The notes below the pieces were generated by a model that made no database searches, was not told where the DNA came from, and worked only from the letters and a program-made list of their open reading frames with translations. Below are positions 41,834-49,248 of a stretch of 64,000 bases of DNA, piece after piece (position 1 is the first letter of the stretch; each line of letters begins with the position of its first letter). The translations under genes were made by a program, and so were the position numbers. Source of the stretch: Gordonia amicalis NBRC 100051 = JCM 11271 (GTDB lineage Bacteria; Actinomycetota; Actinomycetes; Mycobacteriales; Mycobacteriaceae); contig NZ_BANS01000007.1 of NCBI RefSeq assembly GCF_000332995.1, positions 1 to 64,000 of the forward strand, written 5' to 3'.

Positions 41834-41931
41834 GCCGACAACCTTTCGATGGCAAACACAATGACGAAGATGACGATCCCGAGGACCGTGGACGTGCGGA
41901 TGCCGACGTCGAGAAGCCTGCGAATCATCAT
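41809..41931 (-). pseudogene. Remnant of a phosphonate ABC permease (phnE-like), 40 codons
   Basis: A short frame from 41931 to 41809 encodes 40 residues: MMIRRLLDVGIRTSTVLGIV followed by IFVIVFAIERLSAWIRSKQV. The first part resembles the PhnE segment that precedes the EAA-loop end (D-V-x-I-R-x-x-T-V-L-G-I-V). The second resembles the PhnE C-terminal membrane helix and tail. The roughly 30-40 residues normally between them are missing, so the two parts look joined by an internal deletion. There is no ribosome site, and the hydrolase stop TGA lies in frame upstream. It overlaps the ADH start. The permease, ATPase and binding-protein genes normally expected here are absent. The homology is judged by eye. 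Confidence 0.65.
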
Positions 41932-41961
41932 GGGGTGACGCGATTCTGGGGAAGGGAGTGC

Positions 41962-42705
41962 TCAGGAGTCGGGGATCAGCGCGGGGAGGTCTGCGACCGA
42001 GGCGAGCACGGCGTCGGCACCGGCCGCACGGAGGGTGGCCTCGTCGTGTGCGCCCGTGAGGACTCCGACCGAAAGGCCGACGCGCGCACGACGGGCGGTC
42101 TCGATGTCACTGGAGGTGTCGCCGACGACGATCACGTCGGCCAGGTCGTCGACCTGTGCGGTCAGGGCCGCGGCGAGTACGAGATCGGGGTATGGCCGGC
42201 CGCGCAGGCCCGCGGTAGGTGCCAGGACGTGGTCCACGGCCTCGGTCCATCCCAGAGTTCTGAGGATTCGCTGTTGCGTCGCGGGACTGAACCCGGTGGT
42301 GAAGGCGGTCGCGATGCCCCGAGCGCGAAGACCGGCGAGCACTTCGGAAGCCCCCACCACGGGTTCGACTCCGCGGGTGATCAGTTCTCCGTAGGCGCGT
42401 TCGAACTCTTCGTTGGCGGTTTCGGCTGCACCCTCGGCGCCGAAGAGGGCACGAAAGACCGCGATCTTCGATTGCCCCATGGTGTCGAGCACGTACTTGC
42501 GGGCGCGTTCACGTGCCTCTCCCGCCTCGGGGACGCCGACCGCGGTGGCCGCTGCCTCGAAGGCCTGGGTGACGAGACCGTCGTCGACGACGGTGGTACC
42601 GGCCATGTCGAAGACGACCAGCTGAACGGGACCGGTGATGTACTGGGGGACAGTCGAGTCGGTGACCTCCGAGTTCGGTGTGCGGATGCTGCCTGAAGTC
42701 TGCAT
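41962..42705 (-). CDS. Phosphonatase-like HAD hydrolase (TIGR03351-like)
   Basis: The ATG at 42705 gives 247 residues. HAD motif I is QLVVFDMAGTTVVDDGLV (DxAGT form as in phosphonoacetaldehyde hydrolase). Motif II is AFTTGFSPATQQRIL, and motif III/IV is YPDLVLAAALTAQVDDLADVIVVGDTSSDIETARRARV. The PhnX catalytic cap lysine is not obvious, which fits the phosphonatase-like (HpnX) group rather than true PhnX. It is the first gene of the leftward operon, and two PhnF-like operators lie within 100 bp upstream. Confidence 0.85.
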   Translation of the reverse strand: MQTSGSIRTPNSEVTDSTVPQYITGPVQLVVFDMAGTTVVDDGLVTQAFEAAATAVGVPEAGEARERARKYVLDTMGQSKIAVFRALFGAEGAAETANEEFERAYGELITRGVEPVVGASEVLAGLRARGIATAFTTGFSPATQQRILRTLGWTEAVDHVLAPTAGLRGRPYPDLVLAAALTAQVDDLADVIVVGDTSSDIETARRARVGLSVGVLTGAHDEATLRAAGADAVLASVADLPALIPDS

Positions 42706-42722
42706 GCGCACAACTCTCACCT

Positions 42723-42736
42723 TTGGTATAGCCCAA
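42723..42736. promoter_or_regulatory. PhnF-like operator, imperfect
   Basis: TTGGTATAGCCCAA differs by one base from a perfect palindrome TTGGTATAGACCAA. It contains all but one base of the TGGTATAGACCA site known for PhnF of M. smegmatis (HutC/GntR family). It is 18 bp upstream of the hydrolase start. Confidence 0.7.
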
Positions 42737-42780
42737 CTCGGGTGGTTCCTCCGAACTCCAGATGAACACTCGGCTTCCAT

Positions 42781-42794
42781 TTGGTCTAGACCAA
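42781..42794. promoter_or_regulatory. PhnF/HutC-type operator, perfect palindrome
   Basis: TTGGTCTAGACCAA is a perfect 14-bp palindrome of the GTnTAGAC class bound by HutC-subfamily GntR repressors. It lies midway between the hydrolase operon and the broken regulator gene, so it probably served both promoters. Confidence 0.78.
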
Positions 42795-42820
42795 GTTTTG
42801 ATAGCTTCGGCATCATAGAT

Positions 42821-43254
42821 CTGTCCGAGCGGCCGCGGGTTCTGAAGCACCAGGTGGTTCGGTCACGGCTCGAAGAACTGCTGGAAGATCTCGTCGAGGT
42901 CGATCCGTTCCCTGCGGAATGTGAACTCGCCGAATCATTCTCGGTATCCCGCGAGACCATTCGTCAAGCACTCCGAGAACTCTTGCCTATCCCGATCTCG
43001 AGCCGCACTTCGAGGTGTCGTCGTCGCTGTACGCCGAATTCGCGAGGCGCGGAATCAATTTCGGCAGAACGGAGGACACGATCGAGACCACTCTTCCCGA
43101 CGCGCGCGAAGCATTGCTACACATCGACGCGCGTACGCCGATGTTCGTGCTCAAGCGCCAGTCGTACGACGACCAGGGCGTTCCCATCGATTTCCGCCGC
43201 TCACTCTATCGAGGCGATCGGATGGCGTTCACCCAGACGATGTACCCCGACTGA
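42821..43254 (+). pseudogene. Broken GntR/HutC-family regulator of the phosphonate cluster
   Basis: The first part (about 42827-42985) encodes the GntR helix-turn-helix: VLKHQVVRSRLEELLEDLVEVDPFPAECELAESFSVSRETIRQALREL. The frame then changes. From about 42986 the +1-shifted frame reads AYPDLEPHFEVSSSLYAEFARRGINFGRTEDTIETT... to a stop at 43254, the UTRA ligand domain. The linker and about half of the UTRA domain are missing, so an internal deletion with frameshift joins the parts. In addition, no ATG, GTG or TTG lies in frame between the operator and the HTH. The gene cannot make a normal repressor. Confidence 0.8.
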
Positions 43255-43257
43255 CCA

Positions 43258-43929
43258 TCAGTCGGTCCGTTCTTGCCAGGTACACAGGCAGATCTCGTTG
43301 CCTTCGGTGTCGGCGAGAACCCACCACGCGGGCGCGTACTCATCGGTCAGTAGCTGGCCACCCGCAGTGATCGCCGCCTGCAGGCGTTCGTGTACCTCGT
43401 CGTGGGGCACCCACAGATCGAAGTGCACCCGGTTGCGTTCCGGTCGTGGCGAATCCATCTGCTGGAACCAGACGGCAGGCAAACGTCCGGCAGGATCGAT
43501 CAGATCGACGGACTCGTCACCCACCGCGTCGGAGTAGCCGAGCACCGCCCTCCAGAACGGTCGAATGGCTTCGATGTCTTGTGCGTCGATCCCCACGTCG
43601 AACTGGCCGACGGGCTCGGGGAACGTCTCGAGGCCCATCTCAATCGCGATGCCCGCGATGCGGTTCGCCAGTGCGACGTCGGCCTCGGTCAGCTGGTGGG
43701 CACTGTGCGTTGTGAGAACGAGATGCACTGAGCCGTAGCGCAGATCGATGTCGGGGTGGTGGTTCGCCGCCTCGGCCGCGTCGACGATCTTGGTGATGAA
43801 CTCGAGACCCCGCACCATCGAACCGGTGCGATAGGCCGCCTGGAGCTTGTACCCGATCACACGCCAGGGATCGGGTACCGCTTCGGTTGCCTGGGCACGG
43901 GACAGCGGAGTGCGTGTTGAGCCGGTCAT
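43258..43929 (-). CDS. Fusion of pterin-4a-carbinolamine dehydratase-like and VOC domains
   Basis: The 223-residue protein has an N-terminal half like pterin-4a-carbinolamine dehydratase (KLQAAYRTGSMVRGLEFITKIVDAAEAANHHPDIDLRYGSVHLVLTTHSAHQLTEADVALANRIA), including the HHPD motif. The C-terminal half is a glyoxalase/VOC domain (FDVGIDAQDIEAIRPFWRAVLGY, RVHFDLWVPHDEV, WWVLADTEGNEICLC). Such fusions recur in actinobacteria; their substrate is not known. It converges on the broken regulator with 3 bp between stops. The start is ATG at 43929. Confidence 0.85.
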   Translation of the reverse strand: MTGSTRTPLSRAQATEAVPDPWRVIGYKLQAAYRTGSMVRGLEFITKIVDAAEAANHHPDIDLRYGSVHLVLTTHSAHQLTEADVALANRIAGIAIEMGLETFPEPVGQFDVGIDAQDIEAIRPFWRAVLGYSDAVGDESVDLIDPAGRLPAVWFQQMDSPRPERNRVHFDLWVPHDEVHERLQAAITAGGQLLTDEYAPAWWVLADTEGNEICLCTWQERTD

Positions 43930-43980
43930 ACTCCCCCATGCTGCCTGCTGGACCGGCGATGCGAAAGGGGCGCAGTTGCA

Positions 43981-44023
43981 GAGTGCGGGCTGAGTGCCGG
44001 TTTCCGGTACTCAGCCCGCACTC
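43981..44023. terminator. Hairpin terminator after the MinD-like gene
   Basis: Arms GAGTGCGGGCTGAGT and ACTCAGCCCGCACTC pair perfectly around a loop that itself contains CCGG/CCGG. The hairpin begins 12 bp after the leftward MinD-like stop at 44035. No U-tract is visible. Confidence 0.75.
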
Positions 44024-44034
44024 TGGAAATTCGG

Positions 44035-44742
44035 TCAGCGCTGGTTCGACGTCGCTGCGGCCAGTTTGGCGATCGCCTCGGCCGTCGCAGGTAGAAGCCC
44101 GCGTCGAGCGTCCTGGTCCAGCGCGGTCCCGGCACCGATGACCGGGTCGTAGTCGAGGCCGATAACCGTGCCGACCGCCCCGGACACGACCCCGACCAGC
44201 ATGTCCGCGAGGCCTTTCTGCTGTGGCACCGGCAGCTGGGACCCGATCACGACGACGGTGTGCTCGAGCACCCCCGCGCGGTCCCATTCGGTGAAGATGA
44301 TCCGTGCCCGGTTGAGCAGGTCGGGTCGCGGGCTGATCACGAGCACCGGCGTGAGGTTCGGGAGGTCGTCCTCGGCGAGTTCGGGCAGCAGCGTCAGCGG
44401 GTGCGCCCCGGCGTCGACGACCGGCACCGCGCCCTGCCGCCATACCTCCACCACAGCGTCGGTGACTGCTGCCTCCTCGGGAGACAGCCAGAGACCAGTG
44501 CCCGACGCGGTGCGCAGCAACTCTTCGTTGCCGGTTCCGCGGAGTCGGAGTTCGATGTCGCAGTCGTTGCCGGAGGCGTCGACCCACCACGAGAGCAGGC
44601 CGAGCGACGATGCGGCGCGATGTTCGGCGAGGAGGGCCGACACGACAGACGTGCCGACCCCACCGGCGGTGCCACAGACGACGACGGCCCGCTCATCCCA
44701 GGTCTGCGGGTCGCCGTCGCGAGGCTGTATCAGGCCAGTCAT
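44035..44742 (-). CDS. MinD/CpaE-like P-loop protein with degenerate Walker A
   Basis: The 235-residue protein has the fold signature of MinD/ParA-type ATPases: AVVVCGTAGGVGTSVVSALLAEHRA, LLSWWVDASGNDCDIELRLR, VPVVDAGAHPLTLL and TPVLVISPRPDLLNRARIIF. The Walker A motif lacks both lysines of KGGxGKT (it reads GTAGGVGTS), as in Ssd/CpaE-like members. Nucleotide hydrolysis is therefore doubtful. It lies at the downstream edge of the A-B secreted-protein array. A functional link to that array is not shown. Confidence 0.7.
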   Translation of the reverse strand: MTGLIQPRDGDPQTWDERAVVVCGTAGGVGTSVVSALLAEHRAASSLGLLSWWVDASGNDCDIELRLRGTGNEELLRTASGTGLWLSPEEAAVTDAVVEVWRQGAVPVVDAGAHPLTLLPELAEDDLPNLTPVLVISPRPDLLNRARIIFTEWDRAGVLEHTVVVIGSQLPVPQQKGLADMLVGVVSGAVGTVIGLDYDPVIGAGTALDQDARRGLLPATAEAIAKLAAATSNQR

Positions 44743-44825
44743 CGTCGATCAGGGTACGGAGTTCGCGGCCGGTTGCCGTGGTCAAGCGAGTTCATGCAGG
44801 CTCGTCATCTGACACACGAGTACTT

Positions 44826-45308
44826 CTACGGGACAAGCATGTGGAAACCCACGAGACCACCTGTGGGTGTCCTGACCGGATTGTTCACCGCGTACGTCGT
44901 GATACCAATGGTCGCCGGACCCGATCCGGTCGGGACATCCCATTCTGTCTTCTCACCGGGACCGGGACCGAATGTTGCTGGCACCCATTTGTGCAGTGCA
45001 TAGCCCCGAAGACTGGTGTAAGTCGTCTGGAACAGTACTCGGCACTTCGGATTTCGTTTCCAGCTGGCGCCGTCACCACCGAATCCGAGTGACCGTGCAG
45101 TCACACGAACCACGCCGCGCTTGTTCTGTGGAGTGTGAATCGCGAGGTTGACAGTGCCACGGCACAGAGAATGGTCTCCCATTGTCGCGAGATTGTGGCC
45201 GTAGAGCGCGATGTTCGGGATTGGCGCAGCGGCCGCACCACCCGCCCCTATGCCGGTGGACACGATCGCGCTGACTCCAGCAATCAATCCGATGAACAGT
45301 CTTCTCAT
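44826..45308 (-). CDS. Small secreted protein, family B copy 1
   Basis: The 160-residue product has a Sec signal peptide (MRRLFIGLIAGVSAIVSTG... with likely cleavage before APIPN). Its mature domain is the same as two other genes in this array. Shared features are GDHSLC (first Cys), NKRGVVRVT, SLGFGGDGASWKRNPKC (second Cys), FGPGPGEKTEWDV, TGSGPATIGITTY and a C-terminal LVP. The two cysteines probably form a disulfide. It is the most diverged copy. It follows the frameshifted A gene by 138 bp. I do not recognise a named family and assign no function. Confidence 0.8.
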   Translation of the reverse strand: MRRLFIGLIAGVSAIVSTGIGAGGAAAAPIPNIALYGHNLATMGDHSLCRGTVNLAIHTPQNKRGVVRVTARSLGFGGDGASWKRNPKCRVLFQTTYTSLRGYALHKWVPATFGPGPGEKTEWDVPTGSGPATIGITTYAVNNPVRTPTGGLVGFHMLVP

Positions 45309-45446
45309 CTCAATCCTCTTCTTGTCCGTCGCATGCTCTTCTCTCCGGCGCGACCCATCCGCGGGGTGAACTCGATCGTGTGCTGAACACTTGCATGTGT
45401 TCGACGGACTGGGTGTAGGGCTGTCACTCTAGCGCTCGTCATAGGA

Positions 45447-46635
45447 CTATTCATTCTCCGTCGGCCAGAGGACTTCACTGCCGGGGATGGCGTTCTTCAA
45501 GCCGTCCGATTGCGCCCTGGTCCAGTCCCGGACGGACTTCTCTGCGCCCTCGCCAAAGACCGAATAGGGCGACCTGGCCTGCGCAGCAGACCATTTCACC
45601 GTCGATGCCCCAACCTTGACGTCCACGTCGCCGCGATGATTGACCACATAATCAACCGCAGGCAGACCCGACCGGCGCGCTTGTTCGGGCGACAAAATGG
45701 AACTCGAACTGATTCACTCCATCAGGCCCAGGCGCCGCATGCCGCGGCCGGTTCTGGCGCCACGGCTCATCTGGGTTCGCACCCGGATCACCAGCACCGA
45801 GCGAGTACGCCAACAAACCGCCCGCGGTACCACCAATCGCCGCACCGAGCGCGGCACCCGCTGCCCCCACCCCGATACCACCAACGGCGGCTCCGATCCC
45901 GGCACCGGCGAGCGAATCGATCCCTGAGGTAGCGCAATATGTGAAGACGCAACCAACGACGGCGCCGGCGATCGCTCCGACCCCGGCCCCACCAACAGCA
46001 CCAACCACCGCCGACGGAATACCCAGCGCGACAGCACCAGCCGTACCGCCGGCCATCACACCGATGATCGTCGCAGCAGCCCGACGACTCGCCTCATCCT
46101 CCGGCACACCCACCGAGATCAGCCCCTGAGCGATCTTCGCCTCGCCATACGCCGACCACGCATTGATCGAGTTCACATCCTTGTCCGACAGACCCTCAGG
46201 AATATCGGTCACGAAGTTGCCCACACGAATCTTGTCCGGCGGCGGCGCAATCGGACGCACCGGCGGAGCAACCTGCGGCACAACAGGATTGTTGATCACC
46301 GGCGAATACGGCCGCTCATAACTCCACGAACTCGCATCGTCGTACGAACGATACGGAGCCTCCACCGGCGGACCCGGAACCGAACCCGGACCCGGCACCA
46401 CCACAGGCTGCACCACCGTGTCACCCGGAGCCGGAGCACCCGGCGCAACATCAGACGGACTCGTACCACCCTGACCCGGCGCCGAATCCGACGGATCAGT
46501 ACCACCCTGCTCCGGAACAGCGAACGCCGCACCCGCACCAGCCGTGATCGACACCGCCACAACAGCAGACGTCACCGACAGAACCGGACCACTCGGGGAC
46601 CGACGCCTACGATGCCGACCACGACTCTGAGACAT
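45447..46635 (-). pseudogene. Family A exported glycine-zipper protein, copy 1, frameshifted
   Basis: The frame opens at ATG 46635 with MSQSRGRHRRRR and a single hydrophobic anchor, then a Pro/Gly-rich linker. The conserved block FVTDIPEGLSDKDVNSINAWSAYGEAKIAQGLISVGVPEDEASRRAAATIIG and a glycine-zipper region follow. At the TTTT run on the coding strand (AAAA at 45694-45697) the frame shifts. Removing one base joins it to the second frame, which carries the C-terminal domain (PEQARRSGLPAVDYVV ... IPGSEVLWPTENE) to a stop at 45447. The intact paralogue at 48011-49201 shows the expected joined form. It may be a real mutation, a slippage site or a sequencing error. Confidence 0.82.
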
Positions 46636-46655
46636 CTCGGTACAACCTTTCTGCG
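45968..46655. repeat. 688-bp direct duplication, copy 1 (family A 5' end)
   Basis: This segment aligns without gaps to 48534-49221 at a constant offset of 2566 bp. By hand I count about 14 mismatches, with the stretch 46104-46410 identical. It covers the start codon, anchor, linker and first part of the glycine zipper of the A gene, including synonymous sites. Recent duplication or gene conversion is implied. Confidence 0.9.
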
Positions 46656-46778
46656 TGACTAGAGAGTGGCAATGCGCTCTACGTATGTCGCGCGAAGACG
46701 ACGCTATGCGTCCGCAACCCAGGACAGGTTCCTGGTCGAATCACTCGACCTGATTCAAGCGACATCCGCGCCCGGCCC

Positions 46779-47258
46779 CTACGGGACCAGGACATAAGCT
46801 CCTCCGTTGTATCCCTGGCGGGCACGTACCGGACTGTTCACCGAATAGGTCGTCAATCCGATCGACGCAGGACCCGATCCGGTGGTGACTTCCCAAGTCT
46901 TCTTCTCGCCTCTACGGGGTCCGAACGACGCGGTTACCCACTTTTCACGACCGAGCCCTTGGGTGCCGCTGTACAACGTATTGATGAGCATGCGGCACTT
47001 CGGGTTCCGCTTCCACGTGGGACCGTTACCGGCGAACCCGAGGGAAGTCACAGTGACCCGGACGACACCCCGCTTCTTTGCCGGGGCGTCGACATCGACC
47101 CTCAGAACGCCGTGACAGAACGAGTGGTCGCCGAACGTTCCGAAAGAGGTGGACGAAGGGAAGTGCGGGATCGGCGCGGCTGTCGCCTGACCTATGCCAC
47201 CCAGGCTTGCAGTCGCCAGTATTGCGGATGTCGCCGCAGTGACCGCTAGTTTCTTCAT
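46779..47258 (-). CDS. Small secreted protein, family B copy 2
   Basis: From ATG 47258 (GGAG site 13 bp upstream) the product has 159 residues. It has a signal peptide MKKLAVTAATSAILATASLG with cleavage before APIPH. The mature part carries GDHSFC, KKRGVVRVT, SLGFAGNGPTWKRNPKC, WVTASFGPRRGEKKTWEV, TGSGPASIGLTTY and a final LVP. It is clearly paralogous to the genes at 44826 and 47430. A 3' scar of an A gene lies 99 bp upstream, so it was once the B partner of a third A gene. No function is assigned. Confidence 0.82.
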   Translation of the reverse strand: MKKLAVTAATSAILATASLGGIGQATAAPIPHFPSSTSFGTFGDHSFCHGVLRVDVDAPAKKRGVVRVTVTSLGFAGNGPTWKRNPKCRMLINTLYSGTQGLGREKWVTASFGPRRGEKKTWEVTTGSGPASIGLTTYSVNSPVRARQGYNGGAYVLVP

Positions 47259-47357
47259 ATCGTTTTCTCCATCCGTCTCACCGTGCGAACAACGTGTCAC
47301 AGCAGGGTCGTCGATGCGGCTTCCAAAGGACCGGTCTGAGCCGACCCTTGACTGCAT

Positions 47358-47395
47358 CTACGCCGTACCCTCGGCCGGCCAAAGAACCTCGCTGC
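47358..47395 (-). pseudogene. 3'-end scar of a third family A gene
   Basis: Read leftward, 47395-47358 encodes SEVLWPAEGTA and then TAG, the same C-terminus as the intact A gene (SEVLWPAEGPA). The DNA CCCTCGGCCGGCCAAAGAAC is identical to the 3' end of that gene. Upstream of the scar the match is lost. The distance from the scar's stop to the next B start (99 bp) equals the A-to-B distance in the intact module (98 bp). It is best explained by deletion of a whole A gene except its last codons. Confidence 0.8.
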
Positions 47396-47429
47396 GGGTC
47401 GCCGTCGCGCGGTGTCGTAGAAGCAGTCA

Positions 47430-47912
47430 CTACGGGACGAGCAAGTAGATCCCTGTGCCGTAACCTTGCTGGAGACGTACCGGACTACTGGCCGAGTATG
47501 TCGCGACGCCGACCGAAGCCGGACCCGATCCTGTCCGAACTTCCCAAACCTTCTTATCGCCCCGCCGCGGGCCAAAGGAACCCGTCACCCACTTCTCCAT
47601 GTTCAGACCTCGAGAGCCGTTGTACAGAGTGCCGAAAAGCACGCGGCACTTCGGGTTCCGCTTCCACGTCGCACCATTCCCAGTGAACCCGGCCGATGTC
47701 GCAGTCACCCGAACAACTCCGCGCTTGTTCGGTGGCGCATCAGCCCTGATGTTCACAGTCCCGTTACAGAAGGAGTGATCGCCAAACGTTGCGAAGCTGC
47801 TCCCAGACCCGTAAACGTGTGGAATCGGAACGGCCGCAGCCTGACCTACGCCCACCAGACCTCCGGACGCAACAACGACAGATGCCGCGGCGATCACTGC
47901 CAGCTTCTTCAT
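47430..47912 (-). CDS. Small secreted protein, family B copy 3
   Basis: The 160-residue product starts at ATG 47912 with the signal peptide MKKLAVIAAASVVVASGGLVG and cleavage near AAA/VPIP. Cys49 (GDHSFC) and Cys89 (WKRNPKC) are conserved in all three copies. NKRGVVRVT, WVTGSFGPRRGDKKVWEV, TGSGPASVGVATY and the terminal LVP are also shared. It follows the intact A gene by 98 bp and is the best model of a complete A-B module. Function unknown; it resembles no enzyme family I recognise. Confidence 0.82.
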   Translation of the reverse strand: MKKLAVIAAASVVVASGGLVGVGQAAAVPIPHVYGSGSSFATFGDHSFCNGTVNIRADAPPNKRGVVRVTATSAGFTGNGATWKRNPKCRVLFGTLYNGSRGLNMEKWVTGSFGPRRGDKKVWEVRTGSGPASVGVATYSASSPVRLQQGYGTGIYLLVP

Positions 47913-48010
47913 CTTGTTCTACCAATCTCGAGCGATGAAAGGGGTTTCAGGTACGCGGCCCGCCGGGTCGGCATACCAGATGAGCGGAACCGAGACGCAC
48001 ACATCTCGTC

Positions 48011-49201
48011 CTATGCGGGGCCCTCGGCCGGCCAAAGAACCTCGCTGCCGGGAATTGTCTTCTTCAAGTTGTCCGACTGCGCCCGTGTCCAGTCTCGAGC
48101 AGACTCCTCCACGCGCGGACCGAAGACCGCATACGGCAGACGCGCTTGGGCACCAGACCATTTGTGGACCGATGAACCGACCTTGACGTTCACATCGCCA
48201 CGGTTGTTGACCACGTAGTCGACAGCAGGAAGGCCACTCCGACGCGCATCCTCCGCCGCAAGGTGGAACTCGAACTGGTTCGCCCCACCACCCTCGGGTG
48301 CCGTGTGTCGAGGACCGTTCTGCCGCCATGGCTCTTCCGGGGTGGCTCCCGGATCACCGGCACCGAGGGAATAGGCAAGGAGGCCGCCCGCCGTGCCGCC
48401 GAGCGCGAAACCAACGGCGGCCCCTGCCGCGGCACCGCCGACACCGCCGACTCCGGCTCCGATCAGGGCGCCTACACCAGCACCATATGGGGCGTTCGCA
48501 CCAGCAGTAGGAACACCGGTGATGATCGCTCCCGCGATCGCTCCGACCCCGGCCCCGCCAACAGCACCAACCACCGCCGACGGAATACCCAGCGCCACAG
48601 CACCTGCCGTACCACCAGCCATCACACCGATGATCGTCGCAGCAGCCCGACGACTGGCCTCGTCCTCCGGCACACCCACCGAGATCAGCCCCTGAGCGAT
48701 CTTCGCCTCGCCATACGCCGACCACGCATTGATCGAGTTCACATCCTTGTCCGACAGACCCTCAGGAATATCGGTCACGAAGTTGCCCACACGAATCTTG
48801 TCCGGCGGCGGCGCAATCGGACGCACCGGCGGAGCAACCTGCGGCACAACAGGATTGTTGATCACCGGCGAATACGGCCGCTCATAACTCCACGAACTCG
48901 CATCGTCGTACGAACGATACGGAGCCTCCACCGGCGGACCCGGAACCGAACCCGGACCCGGCACCACCACAGGCTGGACCACTGTGTCACCCGGAGCCGG
49001 AGCACCCGGCGCAACATCAGACGGACTCGTACCACCCTGACCCGGCGCCGAATCCGACGGATCAGTACCACCCTGCTCCGGAACAGCGAACGCCGCACCC
49101 GCACCAGCCGTGATCGACACCGCCACAACAGCAGACGTCACCGACAGAACCGGACCACTCGGCCTCCGACGCCTACGATGCCGACCACGACTCTGAGACA
49201 T
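48011..49201 (-). CDS. Family A exported glycine-zipper protein, intact copy
   Basis: From ATG 49201 the product has 396 residues. A basic N-terminus (MSQSRGRHRRRRRPSG) leads into one hydrophobic segment that may be an uncleaved anchor or signal. A Gly/Pro/Ser linker follows (residues about 40-125). A conserved block runs from FVTDIPEG to AAATIIGV. A long glycine-zipper stretch comes next (GAVALGIPSAVVGAVGGAGVGAIAGA... through FALGGTAGGLLAY), which could insert in a membrane. The C-terminal soluble domain of about 90 residues is NQFEFHLAAEDARRSGLPAVDYVV ... IPGSEVLWPAEGPA. I do not recognise the family. It heads the array, and its 5' 688 bp is duplicated in the other copy. Confidence 0.8.
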   Translation of the reverse strand: MSQSRGRHRRRRRPSGPVLSVTSAVVAVSITAGAGAAFAVPEQGGTDPSDSAPGQGGTSPSDVAPGAPAPGDTVVQPVVVPGPGSVPGPPVEAPYRSYDDASSWSYERPYSPVINNPVVPQVAPPVRPIAPPPDKIRVGNFVTDIPEGLSDKDVNSINAWSAYGEAKIAQGLISVGVPEDEASRRAAATIIGVMAGGTAGAVALGIPSAVVGAVGGAGVGAIAGAIITGVPTAGANAPYGAGVGALIGAGVGGVGGAAAGAAVGFALGGTAGGLLAYSLGAGDPGATPEEPWRQNGPRHTAPEGGGANQFEFHLAAEDARRSGLPAVDYVVNNRGDVNVKVGSSVHKWSGAQARLPYAVFGPRVEESARDWTRAQSDNLKKTIPGSEVLWPAEGPA

Positions 49202-49221
49202 CTCGACACAACCTTTCTGCG
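48534..49221. repeat. 688-bp direct duplication, copy 2
   Basis: Partner of the segment at 45968-46655. Identity ends just upstream of the start codon (49222) and within the glycine zipper (48534), where the two genes diverge sharply. The C-terminal domains are again similar, but at a lower level. Confidence 0.9.
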
Positions 49222-49248
49222 CCACTCCCAATGGCGCTGCGCGTGAAC

